64,000 nucleotides of DNA from contig JACGCN010000014.1 of assembly GCA_014905825.1 (NCBI GenBank), forward strand, positions 124,001 to 188,000, read 5' to 3'. Source of the DNA: Lyophyllum atratum (lineage: Eukaryota > Basidiomycota > Agaricomycetes > Agaricales > Lyophyllaceae). The notes beneath the pieces were generated by a model that was given only the letters and a program-made list of their open reading frames with translations, searched no databases and was not told the DNA's origin. Of this stretch, positions 1 to 10,733 are shown piece by piece (position 1 is the stretch's first letter; each line of letters starts with the position of its first letter). A program made the translations under genes and the position numbers.

Positions 1-368
1 GCTTCTCCGAGTTCGTCGAGCTCCAGGACGTGAAGGAGGCGTGCCGCCTGATGCGCGAGGCTATCAGGACGAGTGCCATGGACCCCCGGACGGGCAAGAT
101 CGATATGGGCATGCTCAATACGGGCACTGGGCAGGGTCAGCGCAAGATGAGAGACGATATGAGGAAGGAGTTGTTGGGGCTTTTGGAGGGCGTTGGTGGG
201 ACACGGGGCATCAAGTGGATGGATGCGATTAAGAGGCTTGGGGAGCAGAGCAGTGTTAAGGTGGACTCTGCTGAGTTTGGCGAGGTCATTAAGAGCATGG
301 AGAATGAGGGCCTTGTGAAAGTGGTAGGAGAAAGGGATAAGAGAATGATTCGCAGGATGGAGGGTTGA
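1..368 (+). CDS. mcm4: MCM4 replicative helicase subunit, 3' end (partial)
   Basis: The last ~122 codons of a gene that starts before the window; reading begins in frame at base 3. MCM4 is one of the six ATPase subunits of the MCM2-7 helicase that unwinds DNA at replication origins in the nucleus. The visible part begins FSEFVELQDVKEACRLMREA, the end of the AAA+ lid region, followed by the typical DPRTGKIDM segment and then a small C-terminal winged-helix-like domain that ends at TGA 366-368. The order and wording match the C-terminus of fungal Mcm4/Cdc54 rather than other MCM subunits. No intron is seen in this part. The Walker and arginine-finger motifs lie outside the window and cannot be checked. 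Confidence 0.9.
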   Translation, partial: FSEFVELQDVKEACRLMREAIRTSAMDPRTGKIDMGMLNTGTGQGQRKMRDDMRKELLGLLEGVGGTRGIKWMDAIKRLGEQSSVKVDSAEFGEVIKSMENEGLVKVVGERDKRMIRRMEG

Positions 369-857
369 GTGACCCGTTCCTCATGGACCATATATTTATC
401 TGCCTCTCCTTTTGTTTTGGTCGTAAGTCTTCCTTGTTGTGCCACTAATCGCAATGTACTCCGTAGAATGTATTGAAGGTCCTGCGAATTGATTATTACA
501 TGGGTGGAATGGGGTCTTATTCTTCCAAATGACCCTCCATTGGATCAAGACCCTTGCTTCGACTGCAGGCCTCTGATAATACACCGGCTTTTCTCCAAAT
601 GGAGCCAACCATATGTCGACGGCGGACGGTGACCCGGGCATATCATTTGCGTGTAGCGACGAGTCAGCAGGCAGATCAATTTATCATAGCTTCCCACAAC
701 TATTGAGTAGGAGAATAACACTGTATATGGTTATGGTGCCCTTGGAGGGTAAGTCGACTATCTTTCCATCTGTCATCTTGATATAGCGTCCTTAGACTGT
801 AATGCATGTGAAATGGAGATGAAGGTAATACAAGGTAGTGTCCACTTCGAGCACGGT
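369..857. other. Intergenic, convergent 3' ends
   Basis: Lies between the 3' end of MCM4 and the 3' end of the D-lactate dehydrogenase gene, which face each other. No coding-like stretch or repeat was seen; it probably holds both 3' UTRs. Confidence 0.6.
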
Positions 858-2066
858 TCATTCAACAAGGTTGGCGCTAGTGCCACTAGCCTCGAGATCC
901 TTCAAGCTCCTGATTGTCGTATCTGCGATGTTCCTCAAAGCTTCCGTTGTTAAGTACGCTTGATGTCCACTATGAGCACGACGTTAAAGGTACTCTTCGG
1001 GTAGTTTCGAAGCAGCGCACCTCAAAAAGACATTGTAAAAGGACAGAAGTCGGGCAAATACGTCGTCGTGAATGACTTTAGAGCTGGAGTCCGCGAAGAA
1101 ATATGCCGCCTCCCTTTCGTATACATCCAGACCGACTGCACCCAGTTGTCCGGATTTGAGGGCTCTAGGAATGCCCGGTTATAAGAATGTTAACTGAGCT
1201 GAAGGGTGGTAGGACATACCGAATCAAAGCACGGCTATCGATCAACCCACCGCGGGAGGTGTTGATAAGGATGACGCCTGGTTTCGTTAGCGCAAGGGTA
1301 TTGTCGTTGATGATGTATTTAGTCTGATCTGTCAACGGACAGTGCAGGCTGATGATATCGGACTGCTTCAACAATTCCTCCAGGGTATCAACATATGTGA
1401 TGCCATATTCGCCCGCCATGGCTGAAGGGTAAGGATCGAACGCGACGACATTGCAGCAGAACCCCTTCGCCAAGATCCTCCCCGTTATAAGCCCAATCTT
1501 TCCCGTCCCAACAATGCCCACTGTCTTACCAGCGAGGTTGAATCCAAGCAATCCATCGAGGAGGAAGTTCCCTTCGCGGACGCGGCAGAAGGATTTGTGG
1601 TATTTGCGGACGACGGTCAGGATCATGCCGACCGCAAATTCCGCGACGGCCTCGGGGGCATAGGAGGGGACTCTGGTGACCTTGATATCGTATTTGGCGG
1701 CCGCTGCGAGATCCACGTTGTTGAATCCAGCACATCGCAGGGCAACATATCTCTAACACATCGAAATCAGTGAGAGATTTCAATTATGGAAGAGGGGCTT
1801 ACCACGCCATACTGATGCAGCAGCTCAAGCACGACCGCATCGCAAATGTCGTTCACGAAGATACAGACTGCCTCATGTCCCTCGGACAGCAGTGCCGTCG
1901 TCTGATCCAGTAAAGGCTCGAAAAAGGATAGCTCGACCCCAGTCGTGCCTTCGCATGTCGCATTGAGTGAGTCAATGTCGTACTACGAGGCTGAGTTAGC
2001 GATGTAGCCTCATAGTGAACGTCGTGGAGAACTTACCTTCCTGGCTCCAAACACTGCAACTTTCAT
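858..2066 (-). CDS. D-lactate dehydrogenase (LdhA-type D-2-hydroxyacid dehydrogenase)
   Basis: Five exons (2066-2037, 1982-1803, 1752-1220, 1164-1021, 969-858) join in frame to 332 residues, the usual length of the family. The enzyme reduces pyruvate to D-lactate with NADH, or acts on a related 2-hydroxy acid. Visible motifs: [11 protein letters not shown], the nucleotide-binding loop GIVGTGKIG, the SLHCPLT strand, and the catalytic set Arg in NTSRGG, Glu in LDVYERE and His in SGHQAYL. The wording is closest to bacterial fermentative LdhA and its fungal relatives, not to fungal glyoxylate reductases. The start [10 protein letters not shown] is a 30-nt exon ending at a GTAAGT donor. No targeting peptide is seen, so a cytosolic location is inferred. 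The exact substrate is not proven by sequence. Confidence 0.9.
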
Positions 2067-2664
2067 CGTAACTGCTGGCAAGAACTAGACGCTTGCTTGT
2101 CTCACTTCGTCCAACCTTCTCGTGACCTGTGCAAAGAGGGCCATGGCCCTAGGCCGAGGCGCGGCCCAGTCCTTGGCATGTGGGCTCGTGAACGATTCGA
2201 TTCCTTGCACAGATCTCCATTTAAAGTAAGAGGTCCAACATGCGACGACTGTTCGGCGGTGTATTGGAAGTGGTGAATATGCTAGCGCTATAGGTTATGT
2301 TGCTCGTCAGGTGGGAGAAACTGAGAGATAAACATTGAACGAAGGGTGTCGGGCCATAGGATAGCGCTTTCGAAACACATAGAGATCCATAATTCCAGCA
2401 GAAATTGACCTAGAAACTGTTCGCTACGAGGATTGAGGTTAGTACTTGGGGTTTGTGGTGGCAACTGGTTGCAAAAGTTGAAGAAATTCCAACGGCTCTG
2501 ACGGCCCGCAAACGCCGGTGGCCTATCATCGTGAACTAAATGTCCAAAGCCTCGCGAGTACACTGGGTCCTCATTCAGAGACTATACTAGATCATTTGTT
2601 CCAATTGGGGACCGTGTCAGTATAATAATCCCCTCCTGCTCCTCCTTCTCCCACTCGAGTACGG
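2067..2664. other. Intergenic, promoter region of the D-LDH gene
   Basis: About 600 bp between the D-LDH start and the end of the next minus-strand gene. No gene-like ORF with coding bias and no repeat was seen. Confidence 0.5.
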
Positions 2665-3919
2665 TCAGCATTCACCCCCTGCAACATCGATATTCTGCAG
2701 TCCTGGAATCTCGTCATCCGTGAAGATCCTAAATTTGTTGGTTGGTACGCCCTTGAACGCAGCCGCGAATCTTGCTTCGCTATTATCAGCCCCTTCCACG
2801 CGACGAATCCAGCTGCATGTCATGAAGTCACCGCCATATTTCTTGAAACTAGCAAACACGAAAGTTAACACCAGCTGACTTCAGAGGAGTATGAAATTTG
2901 GACTTACGCTTCTGCGTATGTTTCAGGGTCCTTCTGGGTAGAATCACCGACTGCCAAGAACTTCTTGTTGGGGTACATTCCGTGGATGCGGTCAATCATG
3001 GAAACTTTGTACTCCTGAACGCCATTGCTGTTGGCGAAGTCCAGAAGCCCAGGGATATCGACCAAGGTCAAATTTTGCAGGAGGATCGGGCCTTTGGAGG
3101 CAGAATATGCGGTGTCGATGAAATTGTTGAGGAAGGGGTAGAGCTGGAACGGTGACCCAGAGACGTAGATGAACTGAGGGGAGTTGAGGGACTTGGCGAG
3201 GGAGGCGTATAACTCTGGCATGCCAGTCACTGCTTTAGGATCATCCAAGAGTGTGGATTTGGCAAGGGCAAGCTTGTCGAGCACATTCGAGACCTTGACA
3301 GTGTCATCGATATCTAATAGTCAACGGTAGAAGAATGTTAGGGCCAGTGGATGCACAGGAAAATGGGCGGCCGGTACGTACCAGAAATCACCCCAAAACC
3401 GGAATTAGGCGACGGGAAGACAGTCGCGCTGAACTTCCGTGAATCTAGTTTCGACCCAGCCACCTGCGCAGTGAATTCTCTCGCTTTTCCGCATGCTCCG
3501 ATGGACACATTCTGCAACGACATGCCCAAATCGGGGAGACCAGAGGTTCCGGGCAACTGAGCCTGCTTGTTGCATCCTCCGACATCAACTTTCACGTTCT
3601 TCCCGGAAAGACCTACGGCTCCAAACAGCCGTATCCGGTCTTGGACAGTCGAGATTTTATCACCGACGTCAAGCCCTATCGCCTTGAGGGCGGCTTCGAC
3701 GCCAGTGGTAAGGGCGCCGAGATCGATTTGACGGAGGGAAACAAACGCTTGAAGACCGAGGAGGGTGTTGGCTGGGTTCGCGGGGTCAGGGAAGGCGGGG
3801 GCATCGAAAAGAAGGACGTCATCGAAGACCCCAACGGAGTCGAAGATACCACGCTCGACCGGGCGAGCCTGGACGGAGACGGCAGCGAGAACGATGGAAA
3901 GGAGTGATGCAAGCTGCAT
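2665..3919 (-). CDS. Secreted DUF2183/App1-like phosphatase
   Basis: Three exons (3919-3382, 3313-2908, 2848-2665) join in frame to 375 residues. The N-terminus MQLASLLSIVLAAVSVQA is a clear signal peptide; the ATG at 3919 was chosen because the upstream extension lacks an ATG. The C-terminal half is the App1 catalytic domain (DUF2183, HAD-like): the nucleophile motif D180-I-D182-D-T184 sits exactly over the first splice junction, followed by FIYVSGSPFQLYPFL and the late FLAVGDSTQKDPETYAE motif. Yeast App1 is a Mg2+-dependent phosphatidate phosphatase. The true substrate of this secreted form is unknown. The N-terminal 150 residues after the signal peptide do not resemble a domain I recognise. 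A possible TATA element (revcomp of 4071-4078) lies about 155 bp upstream. Confidence 0.88.
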
Positions 3920-5091
3920 ATTAAAGGAGGGTAAAGTTACTGAACGAGGAGCGAGGAACCCGATAAAACGCAGGAGAAAAAGAAGCACAAAAAAAGACCA
4001 GCCCTTCACGGAAGGTTTCCAGAAAAACGAACGGAATAGGAATCGAATCAGCGACAGAATAGATGCTCAGCTTTATACTTCCCGGAATCGCAGAACCGTG
4101 TGGTACACACCGCGTTGCTTGATGGCAACGATGAGCATAAGATAGATTTCTTTGATTGAAACTGTCTAGGAAGTGTTCGAGGGAGTCCGACGATCAGACA
4201 TCTTGGGGATCTCCGCATGGGCCAAAATATGCCGAGAGGGGCGGGAAAGACTTCCGCGGCGTCGGGTTAGCTCGGGTTAGCTCGGGTTAGTCGAGGTTGG
4301 TAATGTCCATGCCTAGAGACGCGTAATAGAAATAAAGCGCATGTACCCGATAGGTGTTGGGATGGCGGTTGATGGAGGTCACTGTACAGGCGTGATCGTC
4401 ATCATGCATCTGCATCAGGCGTCATCTGGGTGATCGCTGGAACGGAACAGTCCACACGAAAGTACCACGACCAGGTCCGAGTCCTCACCAATCCGTTTAT
4501 ATTCCATTCTCTCCTGCAGTGGTAGCCCTAGCACTCCGCCTTACGCAGTCCTCGGTGCTTCAAGCGGGCATGGGTATGGCTGAACGGTAGCCAGTCGTCA
4601 TGCGAGCCAAGGACGGGAGTGCTTTCAGGATTGTCTGTCGCATGATCATCTGCAGTCATACACAGCCTTGGAAAAGTTGGGATCGACATCGGACAAGGGC
4701 GCCGAGTGATGTTGTGGTCGGGGTTGGGCCGAATCAGGAGCTGACCGCGGAGATTGAACTGATCATCTTATGCAGTGGCAGTGCAGCCGGAATTCAGCGG
4801 AATAGTAATACTTTGCTCAGCTCTGCTCGTTGATACCCACCGCTCGGAGCATTCTGAGCAGCTGCCACTCACTTGCCTTTCTTTCAAACCATACTTCCCT
4901 CCAAACCAGCAACAAAATTCCCCCGTCTAACCACAGATCCGATAGCGAAGCCGGACTTCTGCTGCACATGCTGTGTGTGTCCAGTCATGGCGGATAAAGC
5001 CGAGGACCTACCTGGACAAACAACTCCCGAGGCTAATGATTAACGAGCGCTGACCTTTCGACTCAACCTTGCATCCAACGCATCCTCAATC
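3920..5091. other. Intergenic with a short GGGTTAG repeat
   Basis: Divergent promoter region between the App1-like gene (minus) and the small plus-strand gene at 5092. It contains three copies of a 10-bp unit with GGGTTAG at 4263-4290. Short ORFs here have no coding character. Confidence 0.5.
4263..4290. repeat. Short tandem repeat, GGGTTAG-containing 10-mer x ~3
   Basis: The unit CGGGTTAGCT is repeated nearly three times. It contains one permutation of the TTAGGG telomere hexamer per unit, but the 10-bp spacing is not that of a telomere array. Confidence 0.7.
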
Positions 5092-5640
5092 ATGGAACTT
5101 GTTTCCGGTGGACTGTATATCTTCATGACCATGCGCGCCGATTTTGGCGACTGTCATTGGGGTCTCTATCTCCACCACAATACGACTGTCGTCGCCGTTC
5201 CGCCCAATCTACACAACAATGCACTCCCTTCCGCTGTAAAGCATCGCACCATCCACCGAGGGAAGAAGTACCATGTGCGCAATCTTGGCGAAGGGTACAT
5301 CCCAGATCACCAGGTCGTCGGCGATATGCTCTCTACCTTGTTTCTTGTTGGACTGCTTCGCATCGGCACCATCCAAGATTCCGCTGTCGCAGACGTGGAT
5401 AACATTATCAGCGCTCTAGATGACCAGGTGCATGAGCTCTCGAAGGGAAATTCGATCTATTGCCGTACCTGGGTCGTAGGCATCATTCGTCAGTTGGTAG
5501 AAAGGGGTTACCTGGCTACGAATGCAACGGACAACCATGTATGGGCTCATGTTGAGGATTTTGGAGTGAAGGAGTGGGGAAGTGCCGAGAAAGCAGTACA
5601 GCCACGACCAATCGCTACCTCTTCTCTATTCATCGTATGA
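5092..5640 (+). CDS. Hypothetical protein, possibly DUF6914-like
   Basis: Intronless 182-residue ORF starting at ATG 5092. It contains DFGDCHWGLYLHH near residue 20 and YCRTWVVGIIRQLVERGYL near residue 123. That pair (an HWGLYLHH-like motif, then a CRTWV helix) recalls small proteins of unknown function common in basidiomycetes; I believe the Pfam name is DUF6914, but this is from memory. No signal peptide or membrane segment is seen. Third codon positions are GC-rich, supporting coding. Function unknown. Confidence 0.75.
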   Translation: MELVSGGLYIFMTMRADFGDCHWGLYLHHNTTVVAVPPNLHNNALPSAVKHRTIHRGKKYHVRNLGEGYIPDHQVVGDMLSTLFLVGLLRIGTIQDSAVADVDNIISALDDQVHELSKGNSIYCRTWVVGIIRQLVERGYLATNATDNHVWAHVEDFGVKEWGSAEKAVQPRPIATSSLFIV

Positions 5641-6405
5641 CTCCAGGAACAGCCTCCCATGATAACTTTGCCGTACTCATTCGGTTTTAACAGTGAAGCC
5701 AGTAATGCCTTGCAAGATGCAGAACCTAGGAGAGTTCTCGCATTTTCGCTCGAACTCTCCGACTTTCTTCACAAGCACATTCAATAGCTTCCACATGAAA
5801 CTGAGAGGCTTAATGCTTAGCGCTTATGATTGGTGACAGAAGTGACAGAAGATCAAGTACCAGAGGCAGCTGCAGTCGTCATATACATTCCTCGATTTAT
5901 TTGATCGTCGAGCACGTACCACTCTTCCGAATCGCACGGGGTTTGACACCTCATGGTACCCAAGTGCGGGTTGCGGTCAAACGGTCTTGCTTGTAGGCAC
6001 CAGGTCACCTGAATGAACCTCATGACAGCGCCGCCCTCTCGAAGGAGATCTGACTGAGATGAGTACAAGGTTGGCCAGGTAGACTTTCTTTCTTGTAAGG
6101 CACTCATGATGGGCATAGAGACCAGAGCTTCTCTAGCCGTATCCTGCCGTATCCGACCGTCTGAAGACGGACCCAACCACTTTGCGAACCACGGCCTCAT
6201 CCCAGTCGCCACATCCTCGCCACATCCTCGCCACCTCCCTTCTATATTCTATCACCACGAGTAATCGAAATACAGACGATGGAGGGAAGCTCGAGCGCCG
6301 CCGAGTAGTAGCATCGTCTGCTCGGAATCACACGCATTTCCCCTTCATCTGTTGCTACTACAATCTTTTCCTTTATCTGATCGGACCGCTCTCCGAATAT
6401 TTACT
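5641..6405. other. Intergenic, convergent region
   Basis: Between the 3' ends of the small gene and the F-box gene. It holds short direct repeats (CGCCACATCCT at about 6207-6235) but nothing gene-like. Confidence 0.5.
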
Positions 6406-7941
6406 TTACATACAATTAGTGATCTTGAGCGTCATCCCAATCTCGCTCAGAGACCGTAATCGTGGGTCCTCCTGCCACACATCTGCATCCTTCTGAGAGG
6501 TTGCCACGATACGCACTTCGCGGAGCGGTCCCACCAGCCCCCGCAGCCCAATGATCTCCACCGTTTCCTCCCAAAGCATGGGGAAACACATGAATGTGAG
6601 GCATTCGAGCTGGGGCACAAGGTCGACTGCCCAAAGAAGCTTGAACACCTCTGCGGTCCTGCCGGGAACAAAGTGGAGGTGCGTGAGGTGGGGCACGGCG
6701 CGGAGGAGTATCCTGATAGTATCGGAGGGAACCCACCAGGCAAGGTTTAGATGGGTGAGCCGCGAGGAGCGATGCAGGAAGGGCAGTAGCGCGGCTTCGC
6801 AGGTGACGCGGTCGACGTCTACTTGGAGGGTCAGAGCCTCGAGCACAGGGAGGTAAAGGCGCGTAAGGAAGGTGCCGATTAGGTTGCAGTCGAGCGTGAA
6901 GGGCGTAAGATTGGGCAACGTCGTAGAGGATGGAGAGGAATGTGGGTCTGGTGACAATGACGCGTCCTGCTGGAAGGTGAGGGTACAGCTGATGAGGTTG
7001 GGGCAGCACTGAAGGATGCGGTGGCAGTCCTCCGCCCTTCCTGTTGTGTGTATGAGATGGAGTTCTGAAAGCTGGTGCCAGGGAAGCTCGAGGGAATGTG
7101 AAGGGAGTTTGGCGTGTATTGTGAACCGGCGGAGACGTGGCGCCTTGTTAAAGATACGCCGAGTAATGACAGTATCCATCACCCTTCTAGTTGGGTATTC
7201 TAGTGTGACTGTCTCAAGCGAGTCGAAATTCCCCGTGGGGGGTGATGCGAGGAATGCATCTAGCATAGACGCGGGCAGCGTGAGGGTGAGTTCCTTAAGC
7301 CGTGGAGCATGCATAACGATGAGATTCAGCAGTAGATGGTCAACCGCATCGCCCGTCCACTGCGACTCACAGTCCTCAGCACGGATCTCCAACTTCAAGG
7401 GCGTGCTCGCACCGCTGCGGGCCAATAACAGCTCGAAGAACTTAAAGTTTGCGTGCTGCGCGTAGTGACCCGTATGTCCGAATTTGAACGCGAGGCTGCA
7501 CCACAGCGTGGGCGTCCCAAGGATCAAGTCGCGCCATCGCGAGCACACGGACAGGAGGTTCCACGGCTGGACCGTCTCCCAGGCGGGGCGTAAGGGTGAT
7601 AACCAATTATTGCGTTGCCAAGTGCATGGGATGGGCACCTTGAGGGGGTTGGGGATGCAAAAGGTGAAAATGGTGAGGATAACGTCGTCCGGCAGGCACT
7701 GGTGCGGTGCGATTGCGGTGCTGAGGGATGTCAGGCGCTTAGTGATACACACCAGGGTAGATTGGAGGTTGGCGGCTGGGGTGCCTATGTTGACATCAAG
7801 TGAGGCAGGTAGCAGGTCATCGGCGCCGAGGGATTCAAGGTCGCATTCGAGGTTTGAGATGAAGTCCTTGACCCGCTTCTGGTCAGCGTTCGAGGGTGGG
7901 TAGTTGGGTGAGTTCGAGTCGCGATCGAACGCAGTTTGCAT
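6406..7941 (-). CDS. F-box-like / leucine-rich-repeat protein
   Basis: Intronless 511-residue ORF; the start is the ATG at 7941 (MQTAF). An F-box-like helix set begins near residue 82 with CLPDDVILTIFTFCIP and continues to the typical WNLLSVCSRWRDLILGTPTLW end. The rest has irregular leucine-rich segments such as LKELTLTLP and LTHLHFV, as in the large mushroom F-box family. Such proteins are thought to act as substrate receptors of SCF ubiquitin ligases by binding Skp1; the target is unknown. Members of this family expand rapidly, so copy-specific function cannot be inferred. Confidence 0.87.
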   Translation of the reverse strand: MQTAFDRDSNSPNYPPSNADQKRVKDFISNLECDLESLGADDLLPASLDVNIGTPAANLQSTLVCITKRLTSLSTAIAPHQCLPDDVILTIFTFCIPNPLKVPIPCTWQRNNWLSPLRPAWETVQPWNLLSVCSRWRDLILGTPTLWCSLAFKFGHTGHYAQHANFKFFELLLARSGASTPLKLEIRAEDCESQWTGDAVDHLLLNLIVMHAPRLKELTLTLPASMLDAFLASPPTGNFDSLETVTLEYPTRRVMDTVITRRIFNKAPRLRRFTIHAKLPSHSLELPWHQLSELHLIHTTGRAEDCHRILQCCPNLISCTLTFQQDASLSPDPHSSPSSTTLPNLTPFTLDCNLIGTFLTRLYLPVLEALTLQVDVDRVTCEAALLPFLHRSSRLTHLNLAWWVPSDTIRILLRAVPHLTHLHFVPGRTAEVFKLLWAVDLVPQLECLTFMCFPMLWEETVEIIGLRGLVGPLREVRIVATSQKDADVWQEDPRLRSLSEIGMTLKITNCM

Positions 7942-9260
7942 CGTCTGCTTTATTCGTCGTGGGTTGTCCACGCACGTATGTGTGCAGGCCTGAGTTGCAA
8001 AACAATGGATGGAGGAGTGGAAGTCTCCTGAGGATGGTACGCTGGTGAGTGTGGACTGCTCAGGATCATAATGTTTGGGTAGTACCTGCGGTTGCCTAGC
8101 CCTATGTTAGTAGGCTTCAGAGGTGTGGTCAGTATCTGAGCAGGAGAACTAATCAAGGCTCCCTGACGGTGAAGTCTGACAAGTGGGCAGTGTGGCACAA
8201 GACTAGAAATGCTCCATTAAGATATGGTTTACATTCTCAAGGTTGTCGTGGTGGTGACACGATGCGGTTCTCCCGGAGTCAAGACTCTGATACGCCATTT
8301 GAACTATAGGTGCGTTTACTGATCATCCGCTTGCGTTATCAAATGCCGACACGCTGCAAGTCGCCCGGTAGTTCAGTACAGTCTGTAGAGTTTTAGTGGA
8401 GGCAGGGTAAGAATCTTCGTGGGAACTAGCCGCAGCATGAGGCTACGTGTGAACATGTTGTGTGAATCTGAACACCTTGACGACGTCTGGCAGGGCACAA
8501 GTAATGCATAAGTAATGCATAATGGACAATACACATATCCTGATCATGATAGAATGAACGTCTTACATCACACCCACATCCCTATATCCAAACAAGAGTC
8601 AGATGCGACTATGGGCGTTGATCGCTGTTGAGCGTCCCTCTAACGGTGGGAACCCTAGTGCACCGCTCGGCAAACCCAAATCTTGAACCCAGTGATTGGA
8701 GAAGAGTATCCGATTGGTGACGGATGCTATCCGACACGCGAATGTAGAACGGTCGTGGTTCTTCATAGGTGTACGCGCAACAGGTAGCGAGGTAAGAAGC
8801 TTAATAAGCCCATAACGAGTATGTAGGTACAGTACGGATGGCAGCGCAACAAATCAAGGGATAGGATCATGGGTTTGGAGAAACTGCGGAGGCGATGCAA
8901 TGTGAATGAGCGTGGCGCGTGGTGTGGCAGAGAGGTATCAGATGCATAGGGACAGAGATGATCGCTATATATCTATGTCGGAGGAGGGGCGATGGAGGTA
9001 TCGCACGGGAAGGCAGACAGGCAGGCTTCGATGAAGTCCGTAGCCAGGCCAACGACGCGTAAGTATAAATGTTACGTCCAAGGCTCTTGAAGAAGGAGAA
9101 GAGAGAAAACCACCAAGGTACGGGCTAAGTGTCGCTGGAAGGGTAAATGAGAAAAGTGGTCGCCCCACAGGGGATAGGGTATCGCAATAAAGATAGATGA
9201 AAACAAATAACGAGAATAACCGTCCCAAATAAAGAAAGAAAACAGGAAGGAAGTCGGGGA
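7942..9260. other. Intergenic region
   Basis: Promoter of the F-box gene on the left and 3' flank of the GPI-protein gene on the right. A tandem 11-mer AGTAATGCATA occurs twice near 8500. No coding-like sequence was seen. Confidence 0.5.
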
Positions 9261-10345
9261 CTAGAAAAAGGACAGCAGCAACGGTGATAGGATAAGGGCG
9301 ACGGCCGCAAGGACGGGGATCGGTGGGCCGCGCCTATGGCCGCCATTCGCTGACAAGGGTGCGCCGGTTCCCGTCCCAGACGCCGTAGATGATGGCAGCA
9401 CCGAGGTGGAGATCCTCGTCTGAGAAGGTGTTGACGAAGTGGAGGGGGTACTCGAAGTAGACGCGGATTTCGTTGTCGCCGGCCTGGTGTTGGTCGGTGT
9501 TGGAAGGGGTGGCAGCGATGTCGAAAGGGTGCCGACGGTGATAGTGGACAGCTTCGTGGTGGAGCGCGAGGTCGCGGTCCCCGATCCAGTGGCGGAGCGG
9601 GTGAGGGATGAAGGGATGGGTATCGCGGAGATGGCCGCAGGCAGAGGGGTATCAAAGGAGCCTGACATCTGGTCGATGCTGCAAGGGTGGTCAGACGCTG
9701 TTCCAGGCATTCATGCACCGAAGAACATACCTAAAGAAGGGAGAGAAGGCCATGTACGGCGTGTCGGAGTCCTTCTTGAAAGTTGTGGAGATGATGCCGA
9801 TGTAGCTAGGAATTCTGGTCAGATTTAAGGTAGACAATATGATCGGGGGGAAAAAGCTCACTATGCATCTGAATTGGGTCCAGCGGCGGGGTTGGGCTAA
9901 GTATGCAATGGATTAGACATAAATCATCGGGGAATTCACGGATACGCACCTTGAAAGTGACAGAATGAGCTGTTGATACATCTGCAGGAGCGATCGCCTG
10001 CACGAGTTGCTGATGATGATTCGCGTGTTAGCTTCGTGTTCTTAATTACGCGCACGGACTTTGGCGTACCTGTTTGCCTGTAAAAAGACCGAAAGTACAG
10101 ACGCCGGCAGCAGAGAGTAGAGGCTGGCTGCCGTCATCAAGCCATTCAATGGTGCAAGTCTGGCCGCCATGGCACTTCGAGCCAGCCGAGGGCTTAAGTA
10201 CCTACAATATTGGGAGCCGGCTTCAGTATCCCATAATTCAAGATACAAACTTTAAATTTGGACGCACATATATACCAGCGTCGGCTAGCAAAGCAAAGTT
10301 CAAAATCCAGAAAGCCAAAACCAGGGCGAGAGTTGTTGGGTACAT
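9261..10345 (-). CDS. Ser/Thr-rich GPI-anchored protein with Kre9/KNH-type domain (copy 1)
   Basis: Six exons (10345-10268, 10201-10070, 10009-9950, 9896-9862, 9805-9731, 9678-9261) join in frame to 265 residues. The N-terminal signal peptide is MYPTTLALVLAFWILNFALL. It is followed by a ~100-residue Ser-Thr-rich GPI-anchored family (PF10342-like) domain, recognisable by CHGGQTCTIEWLDDG, LVQAIAPADVSTAHSVTF and MAFSPFFSIDQMSGSF. A long Ser/Thr/Pro stalk follows, then a hydrophobic tail LAAVALILSPLLLSFF right at the stop, typical of a GPI signal. Likely a cell-wall or plasma-membrane surface protein; Kre9/Knh1 relatives take part in beta-1,6-glucan assembly, but this role is not shown for this subfamily. 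The promoter is cut by the retrotransposon 126 bp upstream of the ATG. Confidence 0.9.
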
Positions 10346-10471
10346 CTTGATGTATCCGGTTGATTGTTAACGAGTGGAATATGCTGAAAGAGCGTCGGTG
10401 AGAGATCGTGAGCTGGAGCTGGCTTGGTCGGGATTTATTGTATGTGTTTCCGGGAAAGATGCATAGGGTGC

Positions 10472-10689
10472 TGGAGACGGGTAATCAGGCGCCAGTCACC
10501 AGACGCGTCGGGAAGGCCAAAGATGGGATGCTGTCCCTTGACGTGTCTACCGGGTCCGTACCCTGCTGCACCGCCACTCGGCGGTGCCCGCTATCTACAT
10601 CTAGTCTAATCTACCCTATGTGTACGCGTTGTCTCCTGATGAGTCTATGGCATCTACGCGACCCTGAGTGGTCCGGTTGCACCGTTGCA
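10472..10689 (-). repeat. 3' LTR of the Gypsy element
   Basis: 218 bp, identical by eye to 17153-17370. Starts TG and ends CA on either strand. Confidence 0.96.
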
Positions 10690-10706
10690 TGTGCCCACCT
10701 TCTCTG
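10690..10706 (-). other. Probable polypurine tract
   Basis: On the element strand the sequence just before the 3' LTR reads AGAGAAGGTGGGCACA, a short purine-rich run that would prime plus-strand DNA synthesis. It is weaker than a canonical tract because of the CACA end. Confidence 0.5.
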
Positions 10707-10733
10707 AAGCAACGTCCTCGTTGCGCTCGCCTC

